Below are positions 52,877-62,623 of a stretch of 64,000 nt of DNA, one piece after another (the stretch's first letter is position 1; every line of letters begins with the position of its first letter). A program made the translations under genes and the position numbers. The DNA lies in assembly GCA_947650365.1 (NCBI GenBank), contig OX393549.1, positions 95,442,195 through 95,506,194 on the forward strand, given 5' to 3'. Source of the stretch: Chamaelirium japonicum. Its lineage: Eukaryota; Streptophyta; Magnoliopsida; Liliales; Melanthiaceae. A model generated the notes under the pieces. It made no database searches, was not told the DNA's origin, and saw only the letters and a list, made by a program, of their open reading frames with translations.

Positions 52877-53524
52877 TGTGGAGGAGGATTTTGGCCGTCG
52901 TACGTGACCCTCCTCCAACAGTCGATTGAAGGTTTGACCCTTCGGAATGTGGCGCGCTTCGAAGCGCAGAGTTGTGACTTACTAGGCTGTCACAAAAGCA
53001 GTAGAAAGATAGAGAAAGAGATCACACAGGATATGATGACGAAGTTCGGCCGAAGCCTACGTCTCCATGCGGTAAGACGCAACCTTTGAATCCACTATCT
53101 ATGAATAAACAGTAGAGCTACTCTCGACAGGCCGAGGAGTGCTTCTTACAAGTAATCAGAGGGTGGAAAAGGAGTCTGAAAACCAGAAAACTCAGGGAGC
53201 TCTGGGAAACAGAAAGTGGGTTTCTGGTCTAGAATTTCGGATCCCGAATCATTTACAGGGTTTGTTATTTATAGAGGTTTGGTTTATTTAGAGAATATTC
53301 CAAGAATATTCCAAGAATCTTCCTGGCAATATCTGGGGTCTGGTAAATACCCGGGGGGATTTACCAGACCCTAGATAGTGTAAGTGGGCCCCAGGCAGAG
53401 ATGCGGGTCCCACCATTGGACTCGTGGGCCCCAGGCAGGGCTGCGGGTCCCACCATTGGACTCGTGGGCCCCAGGCAGGGCTGTGGGTCCCACCGTTGGG
53501 CGTTAGCCAGATTTTGCACCCACA
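52877..53524 (-). repeat. 5' LTR of the 7.0-kb element
   Basis: The partner of the left LTR, 648 bp, with the same internal TATA box (minus CTCTATAAATA near 53275). Flanked outside by GCAGC. It carries an extra ATTCCAAGA copy relative to the left LTR, explaining the length difference. Confidence 0.9.
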
Positions 53525-53599
53525 GCAGCCAGGCACCACCAAGTACCAACAGCCTCCCCTCGATCTTCTTTTTCTCTTTGATTACTCTTTTTTTCCTAG

Positions 53600-54388
53600 T
53601 CTATAGATCAACGACTATATGGCAAGGGAGATAGTCAATCATCGATCTCTCCAATCCCGTTCAAGGAGCTCTCCAATTCGGTCATTTTATGGGGTCTAAT
53701 TTTCCTCACCTTGTTTGTGTTTGTTTCGTTGTAGGTCGTATTGACGTTGTTGCACCTTGCCATCATGATGGAGTACTCCACTGGATGGGAGCTCTTCGAC
53801 GGGATCTGAAACAGACGATTCAGCGAGGACAAGGTTTCGAATTCCTATGTCCTCTACTATATTTCGTTTTAAATTACTTTCAGCACAGAATCCAAAAATT
53901 ATATATATTTTTTATTTTTATTTTTTATTACAAGGGAGGTATTTCTTCTAGCAGTTGATCTCCAGTGCCAGCTATTGTCATTTGCCACTTCGGGGCAAGT
54001 CCATATTTTTAAATTGATATAAAGAAATCTTTCACATAATTTTTTTGTATTATTTAACGATCAAAATTTGATTGGATTATCAATTTTGCCATCGAGATCT
54101 GAAGCTAGAGAACACGCTGCTGGACGGGAGCCCGGTGCCACGGCTCCAGATCTGTGATTTTGGTTACTCAAAGGTTACATTTTTATTTCCTTGAATTGTA
54201 CTTTTAATTTGAGTAATTCATGAATAACTAGTTGAATTCTAATTAAAAAAATTTGAATTTTCTCTTAAAAAAAAGGTATGTCTTTGCTTCACTTGAGGCC
54301 TAAATTGATAGCGAGGGCGCCGGCTTACAGTGGGATGCCGGCTTACATTGCATTGGAGGTTCTCTTTCGGGGAGAGTACGATGACGAG
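53600..54388 (+). pseudogene. SnRK2 (SAPK) protein kinase pseudogene, four exon relics
   Basis: SnRK2 kinases transduce ABA and osmotic signals. Four exons of one are recognisable in order. 53600-53668 gives MAREIVNHRSL with decayed FKE. 53735-53833 gives VVLTLLHLAIMMEYSTG, WELFDGI, a stop, then NRRFSEDK, matching VVLTPTHLAIVMEYASGGEL..RFSEDE. 54080-54173 gives [15 protein letters not shown] and [10 protein letters not shown], including the catalytic HRDLKLEN and a DFG. 54281-54388 gives SLLHLRPK, a decayed activation loop, then PAYIALEVLFRGEYDDE. Damage: TGA inside exon 2, a lost donor after FKE, a frameshift in exon 1, an insertion and P-to-L change at the APE motif. N- and C-terminal exons are absent. 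The 7.0-kb LTR element sits 75 bp upstream. Confidence 0.88.
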
Positions 54389-54435
54389 GTAAGTTCTGGA
54401 ACCTTCATCAGTAGCGGCAGCGGCTTATGTAGTTA

Positions 54436-55341
54436 CTAGTGCATGCCCGTGCCTGTCGGTACTGTAGCAGGCCGCCTTCGGCAGCAACACATCTGTCGGC
54501 ACTACAGCGGGCCGCCTTCGGCGGCAACACACCTGAACGCCTTCGACAACAAAACACTTCCGACGACAACACCGACATTCATAGGGACATCCAAAATTTC
54601 AGTAGGCGGGTTTATAGCCGTTGATGCGAACAGCGATCACGGGATGAATGGTCAGGTTTAGTGCAGTTTAAATGGGCCGGGATTTTAGGGATTTAGTGCA
54701 TTTTAAATCGGTCAGGATTTTAAACCAAGGGGAGGGAGTTGGTTGATGGGGAAATAGAGATCGTGCATTGTTTTTTGAACGAATGCTCGTGCCTGTCGGC
54801 ACTTCAGCGGGCCATCTTTGGCAGCAACACACCTGTTGGCACTACAGCGGGCCACCTTCGGTGGCAACACACCTGAAAGTTTTCGGCAACAAAACACTTT
54901 CGACGACAACACTGACATTCATAGGGACACCCATTTTCTCGCCTGTGCCAATTGGCACGAAGTGGGTGCATTCGGTGCGACCAACTCCCCCTCCTCCTAT
55001 AATCGATCGATCACAGTTGTCTCTGTTCGAACGGATTCCTCGAGATTGACCCGATAGTTTGGGACGGCCAAAATTTCAGTAGACGGGTTTATAGCCGTTG
55101 ATGCGAACAACGATCACGGGATAAACGGTCAGGTTTAGTGCAGTTTCAATGGGCTAGGATTTTAGGGGTTTAGTGCAGTTTAAATGGGTTGGAATTTGAA
55201 ACCAATAAGAGATCGTGCGTTGATTTTTGAACGAACGGTTAGATCTGTTTGGTTCATTTTTATCCAGTCAGCTTGTCCTAGTCAGCTTTTTTGTTCCATT
55301 TTGTCCAGTCAGCACAAAAGTGACGTCCCTTGTTGTATAGA
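54436..55341 (-). mobile_element. Non-autonomous Helitron (two fused units)
   Basis: On the minus strand the 3' end reads GGCACGGGCATGCACTAG followed by T, and the 5' end begins TCTATACAACAAGGGACG. These are Helitron-type ends (5' TC, 3' CTAG, insertion between A and T) and there are no inverted repeats or target duplication. Inside, the terminal-proximal sequence CTCGTGCCTGTCGGCACTTC recurs at about 54785 without its CTAG, so this copy is two units fused by loss of one junction. It has no Rep/helicase coding. It begins 47 bp after the SnRK2 relic. Confidence 0.75.
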
Positions 55342-55925
55342 CTAGTGCATGCCCGTGCCTGTCGGCACTGCAGCGGGCCGCCTTCGGTGGCAATACATCT
55401 GTCGGCACTGCAGCGAACCACCTTCGACGGCAACACACCTGAACGCCTTCAACAACAAAACAATTTCGACGACAACACCGGCATTCATAGAGACACCCAT
55501 TTCCTCAGTCGTGTCAATTGGCACGAAGCGGACGCATTTGGCGCGACCAACTCCCCCTCCCCCTATAATCGATCAATCACAGTTGTCTCTATTCAAATGG
55601 ATTCCTCGAGATTGACCCAATGGTTTGGGGCGGTAGAAATTTCAATATGCGGGTTTATAGCCGTTGATACGAATAACGATCATGGAATGAACGGTCAGGT
55701 TTAGTGTAGTTTAAATGGGCCGGGATTTTCGGGATTTTGTGCAATTTAAATGAGTCGGGATTTGACACCAATGGGAGGTAGTTGGTTGATGGGGAAATAA
55801 AGATCGTGCGTTGATTTTTGAACGAATGGTTAGATCTATTCGGTTCATTTTTGTCCGGTCAGCTTGTCCTAGTCAGCTTCCGTTTTGTCTAGTCAGCACA
55901 AAACCGACGTGCCATGTTATATAGA
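55342..55925 (-). mobile_element. Non-autonomous Helitron, abutting the previous one head-to-tail
   Basis: Minus-strand 5' end TCTATATAACATGGCACG (after A; plus-strand T at 55926) and 3' end GGGCATGCACTAG at 55342. Its CTAG touches the TC of the left copy with no spacer (plus-strand TATAGA then CTAGTGC). Interior words shared with the left copy are GCCGCCTTCGG.GGCAA, AACACCGGCATTCATAGAGA, GCGACCAACTCCCCCTCC, GGGTTTATAGCCGTTGAT and AACGGTCAGGTTTAGTG. 584 bp, non-coding. Confidence 0.8.
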
Positions 55926-55926
55926 T

Positions 55927-56620
55927 TGAGTTGTTATTGAATGTGCAAGTTATTAAGGTTTTGATTAATTGTACATATGATATTATTGCTTGAAAATTTG
56001 CTAGATTTTTGTAGAGGTTTAGTGAAATTTTAATATCATAATGTAGGCACCAAGAACATTCTAAGCAATTTTGGTTAAAGGATCATGATCTCAAGCAAAT
56101 GTGATGGCCCAACAATCTTTGATTATGCACTGGCAAAACATTCTTAAAATTCTAAGCTGAAGAAGTGAGAGGGTTTGAGTCTGCAACTCAGGAAGTGACC
56201 ATAATCGATGGGATTCTATTTTTGGTTTTTAAGATATTTGTTGTGTAATAGTTTGGATCTAGGTATGAATCGCTGAATCAATTCCTTTTGGTTTATGTGT
56301 GTTGTATGGTTGTTCTTGGATCTGAAATGAATCATTGGATATGAATCGATGAATCGATTTCCTTTTCGGTTTTTGCGTGTTTTTTAAGAAGCTAATTGGA
56401 AATCAACAAACAGAGTCCTCTTTTGCTCATACTGTTCTCATCAGTTCATTATTGGGTTTGGGCTGAACAAATTTATGTCTGGTATAACATGAAATGGAAC
56501 TAGGAAAAATTGAAGATTCTTTACCGGGAATAGGTAACTCTATTCAACTTCATACTACTAACTGAATTTGATTATTTTGTGGAGTTTTTTTTGTTCATAT
56601 TGTAACTTAAAATACCCTGT
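55927..56620. other. AT-rich intergenic DNA
   Basis: Between the Helitron array and the solo LTR. A partial direct repeat is visible (GGATCTAGGTATGAATCGCTGAATC and GGATATGAATCGATGAATCG, at about 56258 and 56338). No gene seen. Confidence 0.35.
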
Positions 56621-56624
56621 GTTA

Positions 56625-57308
56625 TGTGGGTGCAAAATCTGGCTAACGCCTGACAATAGGGCCCGCAGCCCTGCCTAGGGCCCATAAAGACGACAGTGGG
56701 ACCCGCAGTCCTGTCTGGGGTCCACGAAGACGACAGTAGGACCCGTAGCCCTGCCTGGGATCCACGAAGACAACTGTGGGACCTACAGCCCTGCCCGGGG
56801 CCCGCGCACACTGTCTGGGGTCTGGTGAATGCCCTTCCGGGTATTTACTAAAACCCCGGATATACCTGGAAATATTCCCCATAAACCAAACCCCTATAAA
56901 TAGCTAACCCTGTAAATAATTCAGATCCAGAATTCGAGACCATATTCCTACTTTCTATTTTCCAGAGCTCCCATAGCCTTCTAGTCTTCAGACTCTTAAG
57001 CCTACTCCACCCTCTGTCTACTTGGATAAACACTCCTCGGCCTGTCGAGAGTAGCTCCATTTTTTATCTAAAGATAGTGGATTCAAAGGTTGTGTCTTAC
57101 CGCGTAGGCTTCGACCGAACTTCATCATCACACCCCGTATCAATTCTCTCACCCCATCTATTGCTATTGCTCCGCACCTTTCTTCTTCCTATTGTCAACA
57201 GTGATAGTGCGACAGCTCAACGCTTCACAGCGTGCGACGTCCTGAAGGATTAAACCTTCAATCAACTGTTGGAGGGGGACCATACGACGACCGTAATCCT
57301 CCCCCACA
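56625..57308 (+). mobile_element. Solo LTR related to the 7.0-kb element, opposite orientation
   Basis: Starts TGTGGGTGCAAAATCTGGC and ends ATCCTCCCCCACA, the reverse complement of the LTR pattern at 46501-47137. Shared features: GGGCCCGCAGCCCTGCCT repeats at the start, TACCTGGAAATATTCC, a TATA box CCCTATAAATAGC, CCTCGGCCTGTCGAGAGTAG and AAAGATAGTGGATTCAAAGG. No PBS follows. TGTTA precedes it and TGTTA occurs five bases after its end, so the duplication is imperfect or the true end lies a few bases further. Divergence from the other LTRs is high. Confidence 0.75.
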
Positions 57309-57765
57309 CGTTCTGTTACCAACCTGATTGCAGCTCATGGGTGAAAAATCATGATACTCTTAACATCAAGTAACCTCTCGATTTTATTATAAATCAAGCC
57401 CATGAGTTTTTGAAGAAGGAATTTTGTTGCCTCTCCAATGTGCTTTGTCATCAAAGACGGCCACTGCAGCGCCGAATCCAGCCGTCTAAGTATCGACAAA
57501 CACGGCATGTATTTCGCCGCCCTTGTCGAAGGCGTCCATTGTGTATTCAATGTGGATGCCAGCCTATATGTGGATGCTATTAAGCGAGATTTGATGCCGA
57601 TGATGGTCGTTGGTGTTTGGCGACCGTCGAATTGCCGATAGACACGGGCATTAGGGCATACACTTAGTAAACTTATTCAATAAGAAGAAGATTACAGCTA
57701 AGTTGACGAAATTGCCAAGGCTCGTGCGTGCCTAAACACCCCCGTACGCATAATCGGCTCCCCAC
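57309..57765. other. Intergenic DNA upstream of annexin
   Basis: No recognised gene. Short open frames on both strands (57335-57550 minus, 57438-57641 plus) lack motifs. Confidence 0.35.
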
Positions 57766-57767
57766 TA

Positions 57768-57953
57768 GAACGATTTTGTTCCAACCTCCTTAAAAAGTTG
57801 GAGCATCCCGCTCTCTCTCATTGGTCCATCTCGAGGGCCTTTAGTCATTTCACTATGATAAAAAGTATGAAATGACAAAAATATCCTTGGAATGGACCAA
57901 TGAGAGAGAGCGGGATGCTCCGACCTCTTTAAAGAGGTTGGAACAAAATCGTA
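57768..57953. mobile_element. Palindromic MITE in the annexin promoter
   Basis: Arms of about 65 bp pair almost perfectly. Left words are ACGATTTTGTTCCAACCTC, GGAGCATCCCGCTCTCTCTC and ATTGGTCCA; the right arm has TGGACCAAT, GAGAGAGAGCGGGATGCTCC and GAGGTTGGAACAAAATCGT. The loop is about 60 bp. The target duplication is not clear. It ends about 170 bp before the annexin start codon, so it forms part of the promoter or leader. Confidence 0.8.
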
Positions 57954-58122
57954 CTCGTTCCCCACGCACAACGGCGCGCCTCGTGCACCGCCCATGCATG
58001 TCCGAATCGGACGCGCAAAAGGAAGCATTTAGGTCCCTTCGCCACCAACCGTCGTCTTCCTCCAAACTCTGCTGTCATTTTCGTTTCCCCGACATCCGTT
58101 TCACCGAGATCTGCGATCGCCG

Positions 58123-58745
58123 ATGTCGACCCTCTCCGTCCCCTGCTCCGTCCCGTCCCCCAACGAGGACTGCGAGCAGCTCCGTAAAGCCTTCTCCGGT
58201 AAGCCCACCGCCTTTCCTAACCCTAACCCCGGTCTCCCCACCCGATCAACTGACCATCTCCAATCCCGCTGGCAGGGTGGGGCACGAACGAGGGGCTGAT
58301 CATCTCCATCCTCGCCCACCGCACCGCCGCCCAGCGCCGCCTCATCCGGCAGGCCTACGCCGAGGCCTACGGCGAGGACCTCCTCCGATCCCTCGACAAG
58401 GAGCTCACCCGCGACTTCGAGGTCCCCACCCTCCCTTCGCCCGAAACCATCTCACCTCCTCTTTCTCTCTTTTGATCCGATTGTTCTGTTGGAGAAAAAA
58501 AAAAAAAAAACAAAAAACAAAAACAGAGGGCGGTGCTCCTGTGGACGCTGGACCCGGCGGAGCGCGACGCAGCCTTGGCTGGCGAGGCCGCGAGGAGGTG
58601 GGGTCCCGGTGACCGGGCCCTGATCGAGATCGCCTGCGCACGGACCTCGGACGAGCTGTTCGCGGCGAGGAGGGCTTACCACCAGCGGTTCAAGAGGTCA
58701 CTCGAGGAGGATGTTGCGGCCCACACCAAAGAGGACTTCCGAAAG
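58123..58745 (+). CDS. Annexin (ANN1/ANN2-type), first three coding exons
   Basis: Annexins bind acidic phospholipids in a calcium-dependent way and act at membranes in stress, calcium and secretion pathways. Exons 58123-58198, 58276-58421 and 58527-58745 join in phase (1, 0, 0) to 147 residues: [20 protein letters not shown], then [70 protein letters not shown] and [16 protein letters not shown]. The first repeat keeps the calcium site GWGT (26-29) with an acidic partner near 68, and His40, which is conserved in AtANN1. The second repeat lacks GxGT, as usual in plants. The frame stops being annexin at donor GTAATC (58746). The third and fourth repeats (starting LLVPLVS in relatives) were not found in the following 5.2 kb. 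So the gene either has a very long intron 3 or is truncated. Confidence 0.9.
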
Positions 58746-59180
58746 GTAATCTCCGCCGAACCATTGTTAATCTCGATCGATCTCTGTATAGCTGCTGCCC
58801 ACAAGTTTTTTCAGATGCAATTTCAGAACCGAATTGTGCGAATAAAAGAGGGATGCGTAAAAGAAATTGTCGGTATTTTGTTAAAAAATATATGATGAAT
58901 TAAGTACGGGATTTTCAAAGGCCATGAGATACCATAACTTTTCAAGAAAATGTTTGAGCAAGTCTTCAAGTTAATTATTGCATTGTGTCCACCTTGTGGT
59001 GAATAATTATGATGTACGTAGGACGTTAGTTGCTTTTGTTCTGCTTTGAGAGGGGTGAAAGAAATAGAACCTTGGTCATTTGTTGAAATGTGCTTCTCTA
59101 CGGGTTTGTTTGGATGTTGCGAATGTATGGCATGCTTTCCTTTGCATATGCATTGTTGTAATGCATATGCAAAGAAGCGC
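58746..59180 (+). other. DNA after annexin exon 3 (intron 3 if the gene is intact)
   Basis: AT-rich, starting with a consensus donor GTAATC. No coding similarity to annexin repeats 3 or 4 was seen in any forward frame. The listed readthrough frame ends near 58895. Confidence 0.6.
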
Positions 59181-59181
59181 A

Positions 59182-59510
59182 TGTTCGGAGCAACTCCAAA
59201 CGTTGCCTTCAATTTGAAGGCCGACCAAAGGAATAAAGAAAGAATATGCTGTTTTCAAGGCTTTGGGACCCCAACCGGTCATCCTTCAAACTTGTCCTCT
59301 GTAGTTAAAACTTCATCCTTAAAACATATAAATTATTCCAAACTTGTCCTTTTACATTGTCAACAGTGTTTTGAAGGCCAAATTTCACCCTTCAAATATG
59401 AAAGCCCAAACCCCCCTTCCTTCATTTTGAAGGTGGGAATAAAGGCCGGTTGGAGTTGTTCCCACCTTCAAAATGAAGGGATGAAGGCCCGTTGGAGATG
59501 TTCTCATACT
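59182..59510. mobile_element. Harbinger-like MITE (GAGCAACTCCAAACG ends)
   Basis: The left end (CGGAGCAACTCCAAACGTTG then CCTTCAATTTGAAGG) pairs imperfectly with the right end (CCTTCAAAATGAAGGGATGA then AGGCCCGTTGGAGATGTTCTC). Internal CTTCAAA/TTTGAAGG words recur in both orientations. GAG.A.CTCCAA-type ends are common in plant PIF/Harbinger MITEs. Flanking duplication not established. Confidence 0.5.
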
Positions 59511-59584
59511 TGCACATTTTATTGTCATTTATTCATAATGTACAATGGTTTTGTTTGCAATTTCTTGTCTTTTTAACATGCACT

Positions 59585-60590
59585 TCTATTTGCACAAGAA
59601 TCATATGAACCACCCATTATATAACGGCTCAATATAACCCTTTTAGCAAGTTGGATTACTTTCAAACTTTGCACACTGTCTATCTAAGGCATGATTAGTA
59701 ATTTCAACGGCTTAGATTATCATTTACACGACTATCATATGGACCATCCATTTTATACCGGCTTAATATAGCCACTTTAGCATGTCAGATTGCTTTCAAA
59801 CTTTGCATATTATCTATCCAATATATGATTAGCCATTTCAATAGCTTGGATCACAATTTACACGAATATCATATGGACCACCCATTATATAATTCAATAC
59901 AACCAATTTAGCATGTGCAATTACTTTCGAACTTTGCATACAAGGTTCTAAAAAGCGTTAGATGTTAGTCGGGCGGTAGGGGGTCACCTAGCGTCTAGGC
60001 GTTTTGGATTTTTTTAAATTTTTTTAATTATTATTTTGATATTATATATATAATATATAATATTGTCAACCAGCCCGCTTGAGCCCGGTTGGATTAGCCC
60101 GCCTAGATTCTTTGTATGAATCTATAGAAAAGATTAGAAAGTTGTTAATATTGTCAACCAGCCCACTTGAGTCCGTCTCAGCCCCCCTAGGCAACCGCCT
60201 TGCCTCGCCTAGCTTGTCTGGGAGCTTGGCCGTTTTTCTGTAGCGCCTAGGGGCTCAGCTGGACAGTGGGGGGCCGTCGCGCCTAGGCAGCCGCCTTGCC
60301 TCATCTAGCTCCGCCTGGGAACTTGGCCGCTTTTCTGCAGCGCCTAGGGGATTAGCTGGGCGGTGGGGGGCTGCCTAGCGCCTAGGCGGCTGCTTGGGCT
60401 GGTTTTTAAAACATTATTTGCATACCGTCCATCCAATATATGGTTAGCCATTTCAACGGCTTGAATTACCATTTGAGAAGCATATGGACCATCCATTGTA
60501 TAATGGCTCAATATAGTATTCCAACAATTAAAATTATTGTCAAACTTTGCATACCGTCTATCCAATGCATGATTAGCCATATTCATATCT
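59585..60590 (+). repeat. ~130-bp tandem array, split by a hAT-like insertion
   Basis: Units contain ATCATATGGACCA(C/T)CCAT, ATAACGGCTCAATATA, TTTAGCATGT, TTTCAAACTTTGCATAC, TGTCTATCCAATATATGATT and AGCCATTTCAACGGCTT. Copies start near 59602, 59727, 59868 and, beyond the insertion, 60478. The unit interrupted by the element at 59944-60416 can be read continuously if that element is removed, proving that the array is older. Confidence 0.75.
59944..60416. mobile_element. hAT-like MITE inserted in the tandem array
   Basis: The 9-mer TTTGCATAC flanks both sides (59935-59943 and 60417-60425); 8 of these would be the hAT-type duplication. Ends are AAGGTTCTAAAAAGCG and, reversed, TAATGTTTTAAAAACC, weakly inverted. 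The interior is dominated by GCCTAGGCG, GCGCCTAGG and CAACCAGCCCGCTTGAGCCC repeats. This gcctaggcg-rich type is widespread in plant genomes. No coding capacity. Confidence 0.75.
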
Positions 60591-62620
60591 TTGTCATGGT
60601 TTATGTCTCTATCAACCATATTCATATCTTTGTCATCCATCTTAATAATAGTCCTTGCAACCCGATAACTTGACAAATGTGATGTCTTCATGTCATACAT
60701 TTTCTCATATTTCGACAATCAAAATAAATAGCATGCATAGTACAAAAAAACAAATTAATAGATAGTCAAACAAAGCTAGATATCCTCTACCAATGATTAG
60801 CAATATAGGGGAATCATCACACTAGTCCAATTAATAAATCACTTTATGAAATCATAGTGATGCATATTGCACATCCAGTTGTGGGCAGTGAGTTTAGTAC
60901 TGAAGTAGAACTTCTATACCACTAAGGTCAGAGGCAAGTTATGCACATTGCATCCTATGAAGTCTGGGGGATCCACTACTGCTGTTGATTTCCACTATAT
61001 TTATAAGTTAGGAAGAAGGTTTGTTGGTTCCATTCAGTTCTTTAAATCTTAAAAAAAAATCCCCTTGGAGAAGGCCCCATTTATCATCAAATTCAGTGCT
61101 CCCTTCACATAAAAGCTGACAACATATCATAGAAAAAAGAAGTACAGAACTTTAGATATCAAGGTGGAATCATGAGATTAAAACCCCACCATCAATGATC
61201 TGTGTTGTATGTAACTGCCTGATAGCACAGGAAAATGGTTATAGGCAAGAGCAGGTGGACGAATGCATCAAAGCTAAAAATAAAAGATGTGGCAGTGTTA
61301 AATCCATGTCACCCTACTCACTTTGTTCTATCAACACCCCATGCTTCATACTGTCAATAACAAAGATCTACACAGTACTCACTAGATGGTTGAACATAAA
61401 TCAATTCCATTCATCGATTTATTGAACTGAACAAATTACTCCAAGAAAAGGAGCAAGAGAAACCATTTGCACTTAACTAGACCCATCTTGAACCTCATAT
61501 GTACAGAACATTGTGGTAAAATGGAATAAAAAAAAAACTTTTTTACCACTTTGCACATCATAGCATTGGTGCCTAATTTAGCACTATTCCAATGGTGAGA
61601 CAAAGGCAGCATATTTTTTTGGTAATCTCACAAAGGCAATATTGAAAACATAAAGGACTGGTTCAATTTCAATTCCAACTTCTTTCACTAGCAGCCAAGA
61701 GGGAGCTTGAGGAAAAGAGATTAACAAGTTTAAGCCAAATAACAACCTCTAATGATTTATTCATTTCAAGACAAAGAACAAGGAAATTTAGAGACCCGTT
61801 ATTTTGATCTCTATACATCAGTCACTAAAATTGATGTCAAAGTCTCCATTTCTCTCTTTGTAAAGATGTAGAACTCCTTAAAGTCAACAGCACTTCAAAT
61901 TTCAAACCCAATATACAAATAGAAGAAAATTAAGAAATAGAACATCACTTCATACCCAGGTTTAAGATTGGATGGATAAATTAAATGTGAACCATGTGAA
62001 CCTATATACTACTTGAAGTTGAATGGATAATATAATTGTGAATGGATAAAAACTGATGCTTCAATTGGTTTATATAAGTGTAAATGTGCAACAATTTGTC
62101 ACTACAACTTGCCCAACCAAAGGAAACTAAGGCTTGGATCTTGGGATCATTATCACTTTCTATATCAATCACCTCTATAGATTAGAATACAATTATGGGA
62201 TTGGTCTTACAATAAATGTGCAGCAAACTAGATTCATGGCTTGTCTATCCCCTTTGTGTCACTATTCCAATGGTGACACACAAAGGCAACATTGGTCGGT
62301 ACCCTTCAATCTATATAATGTAAACACCAAACTCAGCTGAAGCTTAAGAAGCTTTCTTGCAGTTATATCTCATGGCTCAAAATCACCAATTCAAGCCAAA
62401 GAACAAGGAAATTCAAACAAGTTCAATTCAAGAAAAACATAATGAGAAGAGCACTTAATAATATCAAATATGACATGGAATGTGCCAATGAAAATAAACA
62501 ATCAATAGTACTTTAAAAACATAACATGTACAGTATGGAACCAAACCACGAATAGTCAAACCACATATTGGTCTTATACATCATCATACGAAGACAAACA
62601 TGCTGAAAAAGAAGTAGAGT
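60591..62620. other. AT-rich DNA without recognised gene
   Basis: If annexin is intact this is still its intron 3. Two stretches share CACTATTCCAATGGTGA and CACAAAGGCA(A/G) (about 61587-61600 and 62262-62290), perhaps dispersed repeat pieces. A duplicated CATATTCATATCTTTGTCAT occurs at 60580-60640. Nothing else stands out. Confidence 0.35.
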
Positions 62621-62623
62621 TCC

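Larger units (their letters stand above)
46501..53524 (-). mobile_element. Complete 7.0-kb LTR element with gag relic, no pol and massive tandem arrays
   Basis: LTRs lie at 46501-47137 (637 bp) and 52877-53524 (648 bp). Both start TGTGG(G/A)GGAGGATTT and end TTTTGCACCCACA on the plus strand. The 5-bp duplication GCAGC flanks the element (46496-46500, 53525-53529). On the minus strand the PBS region TTTGGCGCCGTCTGTGGG follows the 5' LTR, as in Tat-lineage Ty3 elements. A purine tract CTGGGAGGGGATAAC precedes the 3' LTR. The interior holds a broken gag (about 52752-51240) and then, where pol should be, four tandem arrays of 200, 97, 31 and 36 bp. No protease, reverse transcriptase or integrase signature exists. 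In the first ~177 LTR bases I count about 12 mismatches, so it is not a very recent insertion. Confidence 0.93.
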
